DNA of 64,000 nucleotides, from positions 1 to 64,000 of the forward strand of contig NZ_AULH01000005.1 of NCBI RefSeq assembly GCF_000425185.1, in the 5' to 3' direction. The stretch comes from Pleomorphomonas koreensis DSM 23070. Its GTDB lineage: Bacteria; Pseudomonadota; Alphaproteobacteria; Rhizobiales; Pleomorphomonadaceae. The translations under genes and the position numbers were made by a program. Positions 1-7,346 of this stretch are shown here, piece after piece; the first letter of the stretch is position 1; every line of letters begins with the position of its first letter. The notes below the pieces were generated by a model, which was given only the letters and a program-made list of their open reading frames with translations, ran no database searches and was not told where the DNA came from.

Positions 1-255
1 GTTCTCCAGCGCAAGCTCTCCGATCTTCGCGTGAAGTGCCTTCAGGTCGACGGGCGTCCCGGCGGCCTCCGCCTTCTCGCCACCGAACACGCCGGCTGCG
101 CCGTCCAGGAGTTGGTTCTTCCACGCCGTGATCTGGTTCGGATGCACGTCGTGCTGTTGCGCCAACTCCGCGAGCGTCTTCTCGCCCTTCACGGCGGCCA
201 GCGCCACCTTTGCCTTGAACGCCGGAGAGTGGGTGCGGCGGGTTCGTCTGGTCAT
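1..255 (-). CDS. IS3-family transposase OrfA, N-terminal part
   Basis: Partial gene of 85 codons, open at the window edge. The protein begins MTRRTRRTHSPAFKAKVALA and continues with KGEKTLAELAQQHDVHPNQI and TAWKNQLL. This is the helix-turn-helix (HTH_Tnp_1) that binds the terminal repeats in IS3-family transposases. A leucine-zipper-like stretch follows (LKALHAKIGELALEN), which normally mediates OrfA multimerisation. The ATG at 255 is preceded on the minus strand by AGGAGCACCCG, a good ribosome binding site. In intact elements OrfA is joined to the DDE catalytic OrfB by a programmed -1 frameshift, and that part is not visible here. The family is clear; whether the element is active cannot be judged. 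Confidence 0.85.
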   Translation of the reverse strand, partial: MTRRTRRTHSPAFKAKVALAAVKGEKTLAELAQQHDVHPNQITAWKNQLLDGAAGVFGGEKAEAAGTPVDLKALHAKIGELALEN

Positions 256-338
256 CGGGTGCTCCTGATCCTCGGCGACATCGTCGCCGCTCTCAGGCGC
301 AAAATCCACTCAAGCCACCGTCCGAATTTGCGGAGCCA
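1..338 (-). mobile_element. IS3-family insertion sequence, left part (continues off window)
   Basis: The minus strand starts an IS3-type orfA at 255. About 80 nt further upstream it has a plausible IS tip, TGGCTCCGCAAATTCGGACG, read on the minus strand from 338. This tip starts with 5'-TG and has an internal TTCGGAC block, as is usual for IS3-family terminal repeats. The other end, orfB and any target duplication lie outside the window, so the family is supported by OrfA and the exact boundary at 338 is inferred. The element sits about 160 bp downstream of the sspD stop and does not interrupt the defence operon. Confidence 0.6.
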
Positions 339-497
339 CCTCTGACGGCCTCGGCCGGAGGGGTACGTTTCAACAGGAAGCGTGTGCGCGATTTAGCGAT
401 CACAGTTGGCAAATGGTACACTGAGTCGCTTCCAAAGCGCATTTTCGGAAGGCGTTTACGGTGCAACCGCTGCCATTCACCAACGGTGGTGTGTGTG

Positions 498-1346
498 TCA
501 CTTGTGGCAGACCACACATCCTGCCGAGGCTTCGTCTATTCCGTAGACGTCGTCGATCGTGAGAGCTTGACTGCCTGCCAGCGGATTCATCCGACGTCGG
601 GCTAAGAGGCGGGTACGGCGCTGCTCAAACTCTCGCTCGATCTCTTCGACCCGTTCGGGAACGCTAAGCTCATCTAGCCCTTCACCTTGGCTCCATGTGA
701 ACGGGGAGCCATGATCACGTGCCGTCTTTTCGTACCCCTTGGCCTCGTCAAACGCATCAGGATGCTCGCGCATCAGTCGCACCCACTCGATCTTCTGTTG
801 GAAGAAACAGAATGTGCAGCCAGACCGACTCCGCCAACGATAATACTCGGGTTCGCCAAGGCCGGCGCTATCAAGTATCTCAATCACACCGGCCCTATTG
901 ATGCCGGCATCGCGTAAGGGGAAGTGAACACGCATGTTGCCGTGTGTTGCCTGGTACCCCTCACGGCTGGGTTCATCTGCTCGAATGGCCACATATGAGC
1001 GAACCACGACCCCCGCATTAAGATCGTCGCGCAACCAGTGCTCAAGCGGGCGAAGCTTTAGTTGTCTCGTGCACCAGCGTGTCTTCGGCGAAGGGAGGAA
1101 GTGATTATACTCCTTGAGCCAGAAGTCAAAGTCCCGGTCTGGATTGAGACGGATAATGGGCCTTCCCAAGAATCCTTCGAGCTTATCAAGGAATATATAG
1201 ACTTCAGCAAGTTCCTTCCCGGTATCGGTGAAGAAGTATTCGACATCTAGATCCGGCCGCGTCTGCCGCATGTAGACAGCAAGGGCGGCGCTGTCCCGAC
1301 CGCCCGAGATTCCAAGGATATGTCGCTCATGCACCGTGGTCGTCAT
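498..1346 (-). CDS. sspD: SspD-like phosphorothioation ATP pyrophosphatase (PAPS reductase family)
   Basis: The 282-residue protein has the PP-loop SGGRDS at residues 14-19, which binds and cleaves ATP in PAPS-reductase/DndC-type enzymes. It also has the family segment KTRWCTRQLK around 88-97. Five cysteines (C92, the CTFC pair 167/170 and the CVVC pair 277/280) could hold an iron-sulfur cluster, as in DndC. In PT systems this protein activates the DNA backbone with ATP so that sulfur from the desulfurase can replace a non-bridging oxygen. Its ATG overlaps the sspC stop by 4 nt (ATGA), so it is the last gene of the sspABCD operon. A DndC assignment is the main alternative, but the DUF4007 partner and absence of DndD and DndE favour Ssp. 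Confidence 0.85.
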   Translation of the reverse strand: MTTTVHERHILGISGGRDSAALAVYMRQTRPDLDVEYFFTDTGKELAEVYIFLDKLEGFLGRPIIRLNPDRDFDFWLKEYNHFLPSPKTRWCTRQLKLRPLEHWLRDDLNAGVVVRSYVAIRADEPSREGYQATHGNMRVHFPLRDAGINRAGVIEILDSAGLGEPEYYRWRSRSGCTFCFFQQKIEWVRLMREHPDAFDEAKGYEKTARDHGSPFTWSQGEGLDELSVPERVEEIEREFEQRRTRLLARRRMNPLAGSQALTIDDVYGIDEASAGCVVCHK

Positions 1347-4300
1347 GCTTGCTCAATCCCCTCGCCATCAGAAAGGCGTTCTACGATGCGCGCGAGAGCG
1401 GCGAGTTCAACGGCCGGTCTCATACCCTTCTGACGAAGCTGCTCCATCAGATCCTCTGCCACTTTGTCTGCAGCTACGAGCTCTTGTTCCGATACTTGGA
1501 ATGAGTGGAAGAGTGGCTTGTTCTTAGGGTTCAGGCCGACCATTACCGATATGGCCTGCGACGTGGGAGAGCGACCTCGTACCGCAGCAAATGTCTCCGC
1601 CTCGCGGAAGCGCAGGCAAAGTTTGGCGAGTTCGAACATGGCCTGCTCTTGTTCGCGGTCTGACCAATTGCGCGGTGGCTTATGGACGAGCAGGCTAGCT
1701 AAGCCCTCAATGTCACCTTCGCCTCCCTCGAACGCACCAGCTCGCATGATGAAGGCATCCACACGCAGTTCCGCTGACACACCTGACGCTGTTAAGGACC
1801 GCGATCCAATTCCCGCAAATGTCTTGGCATCAACTCCTAGATGCTCGGCGAGACCTTTGCGGAGCGTGTCGAGCATTTTCGGATATGCGTACTCGGTCTT
1901 GTTGAGAGCGGCCACGACACTCACTCCCGGATCGGGCTCGCCGTCGAGGGCTGACGCTAAATCCGAAAACAAAAGCGCCTCTGGATCGTTGGCCTTCAAG
2001 ACAATGTCTCTTACGTTTCTAACCTTTTCCGGCAATGTCTGAGTACGCTGCGCCCACAACGGTAGAGCATGAAACCGCTGGTACAATGCGGACGCCACCG
2101 GAAGCGCCTTCGCCTCTACGGGAACCGCCTCGGTGGAAAGGAGGGCAGCGAGCTGCTGAATAAAAGCCTCGTCGCGCTTCGAGCGCGAGATGTGGCGGAA
2201 TTCAATGGCAACAGGATCCTGCAGGATGCGGTCAGCAACGATGTCGTCAATCGCTGGTTGGAAAACACCGTCGATATAGACCGCTACCGCATTTCGGTGC
2301 GCCAAGAGGTAGGACAGCACCAGCACCGGCATCACACCGCGTTTGATACCGTATGGCCTAGCTGCCCATTTGTCGAAAAGCTCGGCGAGATTTACCCGCC
2401 CCTCACTGAGCTCTGTCCATGCAGGCTTCAGCGTTCTGCCTGCTTTGTCTTCGGCAGGATCAGTGAAGCGCCAGACCCCATTGTCGTCCTGTCTATGCAG
2501 GCCTAGCGGCTGAATGATCGTGAGATACAGCCCTCGCTCGACGGGGTAACTCTTGATCCCTAGGTCCGAGACATCGGCCTTCGAAACCATGGCATGCATC
2601 AGCGCACGCAAACCGGCCATGGCCGCCGTCGAGGGCTTGTCTCGATATAGCAACTCCGACTGAATGACGGGTGCGTTGCTGAAGGCAGCCGTCGAAAGCG
2701 CCGACGCTATGACCGTCAACTCCCTGCCATCGAGTTTCTTGCCCACCGAATCCTTTACACTGCTTCCGAATGCCCACCAACGTGCCGACGAGAACGCCTT
2801 CAGCAAATCGCTTCTCACGATCTCGGCAATCAGTGCTTTGCGAGCCGACAGCTCTCTTCTGGCGATGCGATCACCCTCTAGCTGCGGGTGCGTTTCTTCT
2901 ATGCGATCGAGGGCATAAAGATCCGTCGCATGATCCCTCAGTAAATAGACTTTCTCGCTCGCGGCTACGCCGGCAAGAACGCCTAAGCTCTCCAATTCGA
3001 TGCTTAGCTGCTTCGCTGCGACTTTGATCGATACTTCGAAGGTTCTCGCGTCGGAAAGCAACATAATGAGAAGACCTACCGACCTCCGCTTTGTCTTCGC
3101 CAACGATACGGCCACTCTCTTTGCCCAAGCTGTGGGACTTTGAGAACTCTCATCGATGAACTGAATGACCACATCGAAGGTGCGCAACGCTCCTGTCGAA
3201 AAGTAGTGGCTCTTGGCTGCGATCGGTCCTACTCCGAGCCGGGACGGCAAATCGGCTAGCACATCAGCATCGAGCTTCAGCGCGACCTTGGAGATGGCCT
3301 CGTCGAGATCAAAATCACTGCCGGCGAACAGTGCGTATCCGCCAAGCCGAGGCTGCCGAATAAGGATTGCCCGATTGACTAATTCGTCGATGGCCGCAGC
3401 AATCTCCCCTTTTTTCGCTTCCGGCACACAAAGAGAGAGAATGTCGTCGGCAACCGCGAGTCCAGAACCGTTTCTGAACAGCTCGACGACTGCTGCAGCT
3501 TTGGCAAGCTTCGTAGCCAGCGGTCCGTAGAGAGCGGCTTTCTCCACCGCCTCCATAGCCAACGTCATTCGATTGCTCTCAGGACCAACCGAGAGAGCGC
3601 TGCCAAAATTGGAGACTAGGTAGTCCCAGAGCTGGTCTGGCCCATACCACGCGTTTTCGCTGACCTCGGTCCGCTCCAAGTGCGCCTGAAATCCGTTGGG
3701 TTCAGAAGACGATAGAAATCCGAAGACGCTCCGCTCGTTTTGTGCGAACCGCTGGCGGGATACCGGACCCAGCAACAGTGCAGAGACCGGGTGCAAGGGC
3801 CACGTCTGATTGAGAATCTCGGTGAGACCCGCGACATCGACCGGCCGCCGGTGCGAAATAGCTTCGGCCGTCCGCGCGGCGATCGTCTTGGCGTTTATAG
3901 GCGCGTGATGGCTGCCTATGGCCCGAGCTATTAGCGCCGCGATCTCGTCGGCCTGCGCGACGAAGGGGACGTTCTGATACCGGCCCTGAACTTTTGCCCA
4001 TTCGTTCCGGCCAGCCCGGCTGAGCCGATTGGCATATTGTTCGAAAGACTGATGCAGGATGCCGACAATGACTAGCCGGCCGTCGGAGCGCGCGGCTCGC
4101 TCGGCGAGATCCTGCAAGATGTGCACGTCTCCAGCGGAATTCGTCGCATGCTCAAGGAATTTGCCGAGTTCATCGATGACGATGAGCAGCCCCCCTTTTT
4201 GGCGAGCATTGGCCTCCAGTTCGTCGATAAGTGCGCGTTCATCTTGAAGGGCAGCGTCAACTGTAGTTTGTGACCACTGAAATGCTCCTGCAGCTGTTTC

Positions 4301-4687
4301 CGCTAGCGCAGCCGTTAGGCTCGTTCGTCTGCCCGTAAGGGCGAGTACATCCCACGCGCCCCCCCTCCTGGGAAATGCAGACGCAAACAGCTCTGCCAGC
4401 TCTGGTCCTACTATCCCTTCGGCTAGGGCGCGCTGCCTCTTGTTGCCAACCACAAGATTGGCGACAAGAAGCGCGGCACAGGATTTACCGCCTCCATAGG
4501 GGCCGGTCCAGGTAAACGCATACTGGGACCCTTCGGCTATCCCGGTCAGCATGGCCACGAGCGATTTGCGTATGCTCGCCTGCAACACATAGCCAGTCAG
4601 CGGCGGAGTACCATTGAGATCGGTATCGATCCTCGCTGAAAGCGCAAACCGGCGCTCGACCTTGACGATTTCGGCGAGCTTGGTCAT
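1343..4687 (-). CDS. sspC: SspC-like large P-loop ATPase of the phosphorothioation complex
   Basis: The 1114-residue protein has one clear nucleotide-binding site near its start: Walker A GPYGGGKS at residues 62-69 and Walker B LLIVIDELGKFLEHA around 167-181 (D172, E173). This pattern resembles large AAA-type ATPases of BREX BrxC and related defence loci. The remaining 800 or so residues have no motif I recognise. In the Ssp system the ATPase is thought to energise or scaffold DNA modification by SspB and SspD. The gene is translationally coupled on both sides: its ATG overlaps the sspB stop by 4 nt and its stop overlaps the sspD start by 4 nt. The sspC name rests mostly on this position. Confidence 0.75.
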   Translation of the reverse strand: MTKLAEIVKVERRFALSARIDTDLNGTPPLTGYVLQASIRKSLVAMLTGIAEGSQYAFTWTGPYGGGKSCAALLVANLVVGNKRQRALAEGIVGPELAELFASAFPRRGGAWDVLALTGRRTSLTAALAETAAGAFQWSQTTVDAALQDERALIDELEANARQKGGLLIVIDELGKFLEHATNSAGDVHILQDLAERAARSDGRLVIVGILHQSFEQYANRLSRAGRNEWAKVQGRYQNVPFVAQADEIAALIARAIGSHHAPINAKTIAARTAEAISHRRPVDVAGLTEILNQTWPLHPVSALLLGPVSRQRFAQNERSVFGFLSSSEPNGFQAHLERTEVSENAWYGPDQLWDYLVSNFGSALSVGPESNRMTLAMEAVEKAALYGPLATKLAKAAAVVELFRNGSGLAVADDILSLCVPEAKKGEIAAAIDELVNRAILIRQPRLGGYALFAGSDFDLDEAISKVALKLDADVLADLPSRLGVGPIAAKSHYFSTGALRTFDVVIQFIDESSQSPTAWAKRVAVSLAKTKRRSVGLLIMLLSDARTFEVSIKVAAKQLSIELESLGVLAGVAASEKVYLLRDHATDLYALDRIEETHPQLEGDRIARRELSARKALIAEIVRSDLLKAFSSARWWAFGSSVKDSVGKKLDGRELTVIASALSTAAFSNAPVIQSELLYRDKPSTAAMAGLRALMHAMVSKADVSDLGIKSYPVERGLYLTIIQPLGLHRQDDNGVWRFTDPAEDKAGRTLKPAWTELSEGRVNLAELFDKWAARPYGIKRGVMPVLVLSYLLAHRNAVAVYIDGVFQPAIDDIVADRILQDPVAIEFRHISRSKRDEAFIQQLAALLSTEAVPVEAKALPVASALYQRFHALPLWAQRTQTLPEKVRNVRDIVLKANDPEALLFSDLASALDGEPDPGVSVVAALNKTEYAYPKMLDTLRKGLAEHLGVDAKTFAGIGSRSLTASGVSAELRVDAFIMRAGAFEGGEGDIEGLASLLVHKPPRNWSDREQEQAMFELAKLCLRFREAETFAAVRGRSPTSQAISVMVGLNPKNKPLFHSFQVSEQELVAADKVAEDLMEQLRQKGMRPAVELAALARIVERLSDGEGIEQA

Positions 4688-5655
4688 GCGCTCCCCCCAG
4701 CACGATATCCGGCTTTAACAAGATCGAAATCGTCGATCTCCTCAAGATGGCCATTGAGAGCGACCTGACGGAGGCCTGCCGTGTCGGTCCACATCATCTT
4801 TCCGCCTGTCGTCTCGCCAATACTCATCAATCGTGCAACTAGGCTATCCTCATCAAGCTTGAAGATGCGTCCAGGTGAACCAGGGCCATACTGCGCCTGC
4901 TCTACTGAAATGGTTGGCGAAAGGGAATGATGACGCCCCCAAAAACGCTTCAATACGAGAGCAAAGATGCTGTCTTGGAGTGAAGGCTTCTGTCCACGGA
5001 TGAATTCGAGCTGTCCGGTTGACCGGTGCTCACGCAGAAGGCCAAGCTCGACCAAGAGTGGCTCCGCCGCATCTTCCCCAGGATCGGAGTGACGAGGCGC
5101 GTAGCTGCGTACAAATACCTCCACATCGCGCTTCAGGGTCTCAGCCGTTGCTCTCGCCGTGGCGCGGGCATCAACGATAACTGCCATAGCCTTAACAAGA
5201 TCGTCCCTGGTAAAGGCGATTTGGTTGAGTAGGTTGAAGGCGTAATAGAACGTCGTCGCTGCATGTGGCTCACTCACAAGCTGGGCATGCATTAACCAGA
5301 GGGTGGAGGGGTGCTCGAGATATGGATCGAGCCCAGTAACGTCCGTGAAGATCAGCCGCCCCAAATCGGTGGCCCGAAGATGGGTCGGGCCGTCCTCAAG
5401 AACCTTCGTCGCCAATGCCCAATGACGCATCGAGAGGGCCATATTCTTGCCGACGCCGAAGGTGGCGATTGCATTTTGTTCCTGAAATGTTCTACGATCG
5501 GCGCCATCTGGACCCGACGCGGCATCGAACGCCTTCTTCAGCCACAGGAGCCTAAGCGCAAAGGTTTCATGGCCCGAAACGCGAATCGCAGTGGCCGGAT
5601 CGGAAAGGTCGTTCAACATGGAGCGGATGCTACTGGAGACATCCACCAGCGGCAA
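4684..5655 (-). CDS. sspB: SspB-like DUF4007 protein (DNA phosphorothioation, probable nickase)
   Basis: The protein (up to 323 residues) carries the DUF4007 signature near its N terminus: RVSGHETFALRLLWLKKAF, followed by FGVGKNMALSMRHWA. DUF4007 proteins sit beside PAPS-reductase-like and desulfurase genes. In the Ssp system the SspB member is reported to nick DNA at the site that is sulfur-modified. It starts 3 nt after the sspA stop and overlaps sspC by 4 nt. The start is uncertain. The longest frame begins with TTG at 5655; a GTG at 5646 sits 9 nt after the AGGGA block and is a better fit; an ATG lies at 5619. No nuclease motif is obvious by eye. Confidence 0.8.
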   Translation of the reverse strand: MPLVDVSSSIRSMLNDLSDPATAIRVSGHETFALRLLWLKKAFDAASGPDGADRRTFQEQNAIATFGVGKNMALSMRHWALATKVLEDGPTHLRATDLGRLIFTDVTGLDPYLEHPSTLWLMHAQLVSEPHAATTFYYAFNLLNQIAFTRDDLVKAMAVIVDARATARATAETLKRDVEVFVRSYAPRHSDPGEDAAEPLLVELGLLREHRSTGQLEFIRGQKPSLQDSIFALVLKRFWGRHHSLSPTISVEQAQYGPGSPGRIFKLDEDSLVARLMSIGETTGGKMMWTDTAGLRQVALNGHLEEIDDFDLVKAGYRAGGSA

Positions 5656-5658
5656 TCC

Positions 5659-6825
5659 CTAGCGGCTCACTATTTCGGACAGCACGCCCGCCGCCTCCAC
5701 CGCGTCCGCCGCGGAATTATAACGCGAGAAGTATATCCTGACCGTTTCCGATGCCTGCTGTTGCGTTAATCCCATACTAAGTAGTACGTGAGATGGGGTT
5801 ATCTGACCGCTTGTGCAAGCGGATCCCTCTGAAATTGCAATCCGATCACCAGCCTTCGCAATTATAGACATCGCATCATTTTCAGTAAACCTTAAACTTA
5901 GGCTGCCTGGAACCCTTTTTGCCTCAGGAACATTTTCGATAAACCGAACTTGTCTGCTACGAAGCTCTTCGAGGAAAAGGGCCGACAATGCGCGCGAGTG
6001 GGCCGCATCCGCGATAAACCGCGTCCTGGAGACTTTTGCGGCGGCGCCAAATCCGACAGCGAGCGGTGTAGGTACGGTCCCAGGACGAATGCCAGCCTCC
6101 TGACCGCCACCGAAGAGCACCGGCAAGGGCCTGAGATGCGTCGCGGATGATACGAACAGCGCGCCTATGCCCATCGGGCCGTACATTTTGTGTGCGGATA
6201 GGCTGGCAAAATCAAAATCCGCACTGTCGAAAGAGAGCTTTCCGAGTCCCTGTGCAGCGTCGACATGGACGAGCGCCCCAATGGTACGAGCTATGTGGAC
6301 GACATCGGAGAGCGGTTGGATTGAGCCAACCTCGTTGTTGACCGCCATCACTGAAACCAACAGCGTATCGTGGCTGACCAACTGCTCTAGTACCGAAGTG
6401 TCGACGATGCCGCTTTCGTCGACCGGCGCCTCAATTATACGGAAACCAGCGCTGCGGAGTGCGCTCGCGGATGACAGTACGCTCTTGTGCTCGATGGCTG
6501 AGACGACGATGCCTCGCCGCTTGATGCCGCGCTCGAGCGCAGCGAAGGCGGTACCCCTTATCGCGATGTTGTTCGCCTCTGTGGCCCCAGACGTGAAGAC
6601 GAGTTCCTGCTGATCAGAGCCGATGAAAGAAGCAAGTTCCGCGCGCGCGTTCTCGACGGCCTGCGACGCCAACATTCCTCTCAGGTGAGGAGAGTGGGGA
6701 TTGCCGGCCTGAGCATGCCACCACGGTAACATTGCCTCCATGGCCTCGGGTGCCAGAGGTGTTGTTGAGTGACCATCAAGATAAATCGGCATGAGTGCCT
6801 GCGCTTTTGTCGTAGGATTAGGCAC
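5659..6825 (-). CDS. sspA: SspA-like cysteine desulfurase (sulfur donor for DNA phosphorothioation)
   Basis: This is a 388-residue PLP-dependent class V aminotransferase of the IscS/NifS family. It has the Schiff-base lysine K213 in SLSAHKMYGP, PLP-contacting D189 in HVDAAQ, H113 in AIEHKS, and the persulfide cysteine C337 in SEGSACTSG. The enzyme would take sulfur from L-cysteine and pass it to SspD. It could replace DndA in a Dnd system, but the next gene is DUF4007, so SspA fits better. The longest frame starts with GTG at 6825, inside an inverted repeat. The ATG at 6792 (MPIYLDGHSTTP) starts where the family fold normally begins and is my preferred start. It is the first gene of the sspABCD operon. 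Confidence 0.85.
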   Translation of the reverse strand: MPNPTTKAQALMPIYLDGHSTTPLAPEAMEAMLPWWHAQAGNPHSPHLRGMLASQAVENARAELASFIGSDQQELVFTSGATEANNIAIRGTAFAALERGIKRRGIVVSAIEHKSVLSSASALRSAGFRIIEAPVDESGIVDTSVLEQLVSHDTLLVSVMAVNNEVGSIQPLSDVVHIARTIGALVHVDAAQGLGKLSFDSADFDFASLSAHKMYGPMGIGALFVSSATHLRPLPVLFGGGQEAGIRPGTVPTPLAVGFGAAAKVSRTRFIADAAHSRALSALFLEELRSRQVRFIENVPEAKRVPGSLSLRFTENDAMSIIAKAGDRIAISEGSACTSGQITPSHVLLSMGLTQQQASETVRIYFSRYNSAADAVEAAGVLSEIVSR

Positions 6826-6835
6826 AACCTAATCC
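6815..6835. promoter_or_regulatory. Perfect 8-bp inverted repeat upstream of sspA (candidate operator)
   Basis: GGATTAGG at 6815-6822 is repeated inverted as CCTAATCC at 6828-6835 with a 5-nt spacer. It lies between the divergent sspA and membrane-protein genes, 23-44 nt upstream of the ATG at 6792, where a dimeric repressor could control the operon. If the GTG at 6825 were the true start, the element would instead be a hairpin over the start codon. No regulator gene of obvious matching type lies next to it, apart from HigA further away. Confidence 0.5.
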
Positions 6836-6863
6836 GAATCCAACCAATTTCGAAGTGAGCCTC

Positions 6864-6911
6864 TTGGTCGGGCTCGGGCAATTTCGTGATAGAGTGCACA
6901 CCTAGCGGAGG
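6864..6911 (+). promoter_or_regulatory. Possible promoter and ribosome binding site of the membrane-protein gene
   Basis: TTGGTC (6864-6869) and TGATAG (6887-6892) are spaced by 17 nt. A strong ribosome binding site, GGAGG, lies at 6907-6911, 9 nt before the ATG at 6921. The ribosome binding site is clear; the promoter boxes are only fair matches. Confidence 0.35.
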
Positions 6912-6920
6912 TCGCATCCC

Positions 6921-7346
6921 ATGAATGACAATAAAGACGTCAGCATCAACGAAATCTATAAAGAGCAATACGCCCATTTCAGATCGATGAATGACATCTT
7001 GTACAAGATTCCTCCCCTCTTCACGGTGGCAATCGGCGGGTTGTGGTACTTTGCGGCAAACCAGCTTAAGTCCGACCGGCTCATTGCCGTGAGCATCTTT
7101 CTGTTCGCCGCTGTCGTAAGCGTATCTAGCGTGTTTATTATGGACCGTTTCAGCCGGGCCTTTAGTAGCTACATCTCCAATTTGAACAAGCTAGATGGCG
7201 ACTATGCGGTGACACTGAAGGACCAAACTTGGCCACCCTCGACGGTGAAGATAATTCAGTTCTTGTTATGGGTAGCGACGGCGATTTCCATTTTCGGCGT
7301 TCTCTATGCGCTCGTCCCCCTGTTCTGCCCTGTACGAGCTCCCTAG
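6921..7346 (+). CDS. Three-helix membrane protein of unknown function inside the ssp locus
   Basis: The 141-residue protein has a charged N-terminal segment (residues 1-28) and three likely membrane helices at about 31-48, 53-74 and 109-135. Between helices 2 and 3 is a soluble stretch of about 35 residues. I recognise no named family. It is the only plus-strand gene in the ssp locus, divergent from sspA and convergent with sspH. Its stop (7344-7346) shares the sequence CTAG with the sspH stop (7343-7345), so the two genes overlap by 4 nt tail to tail. A strong GGAGG ribosome binding site precedes the ATG. The tight packing suggests it travels with the ssp genes. It could be a membrane effector, an accessory factor or a passenger. 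Confidence 0.75.
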   Translation: MNDNKDVSINEIYKEQYAHFRSMNDILYKIPPLFTVAIGGLWYFAANQLKSDRLIAVSIFLFAAVVSVSSVFIMDRFSRAFSSYISNLNKLDGDYAVTLKDQTWPPSTVKIIQFLLWVATAISIFGVLYALVPLFCPVRAP

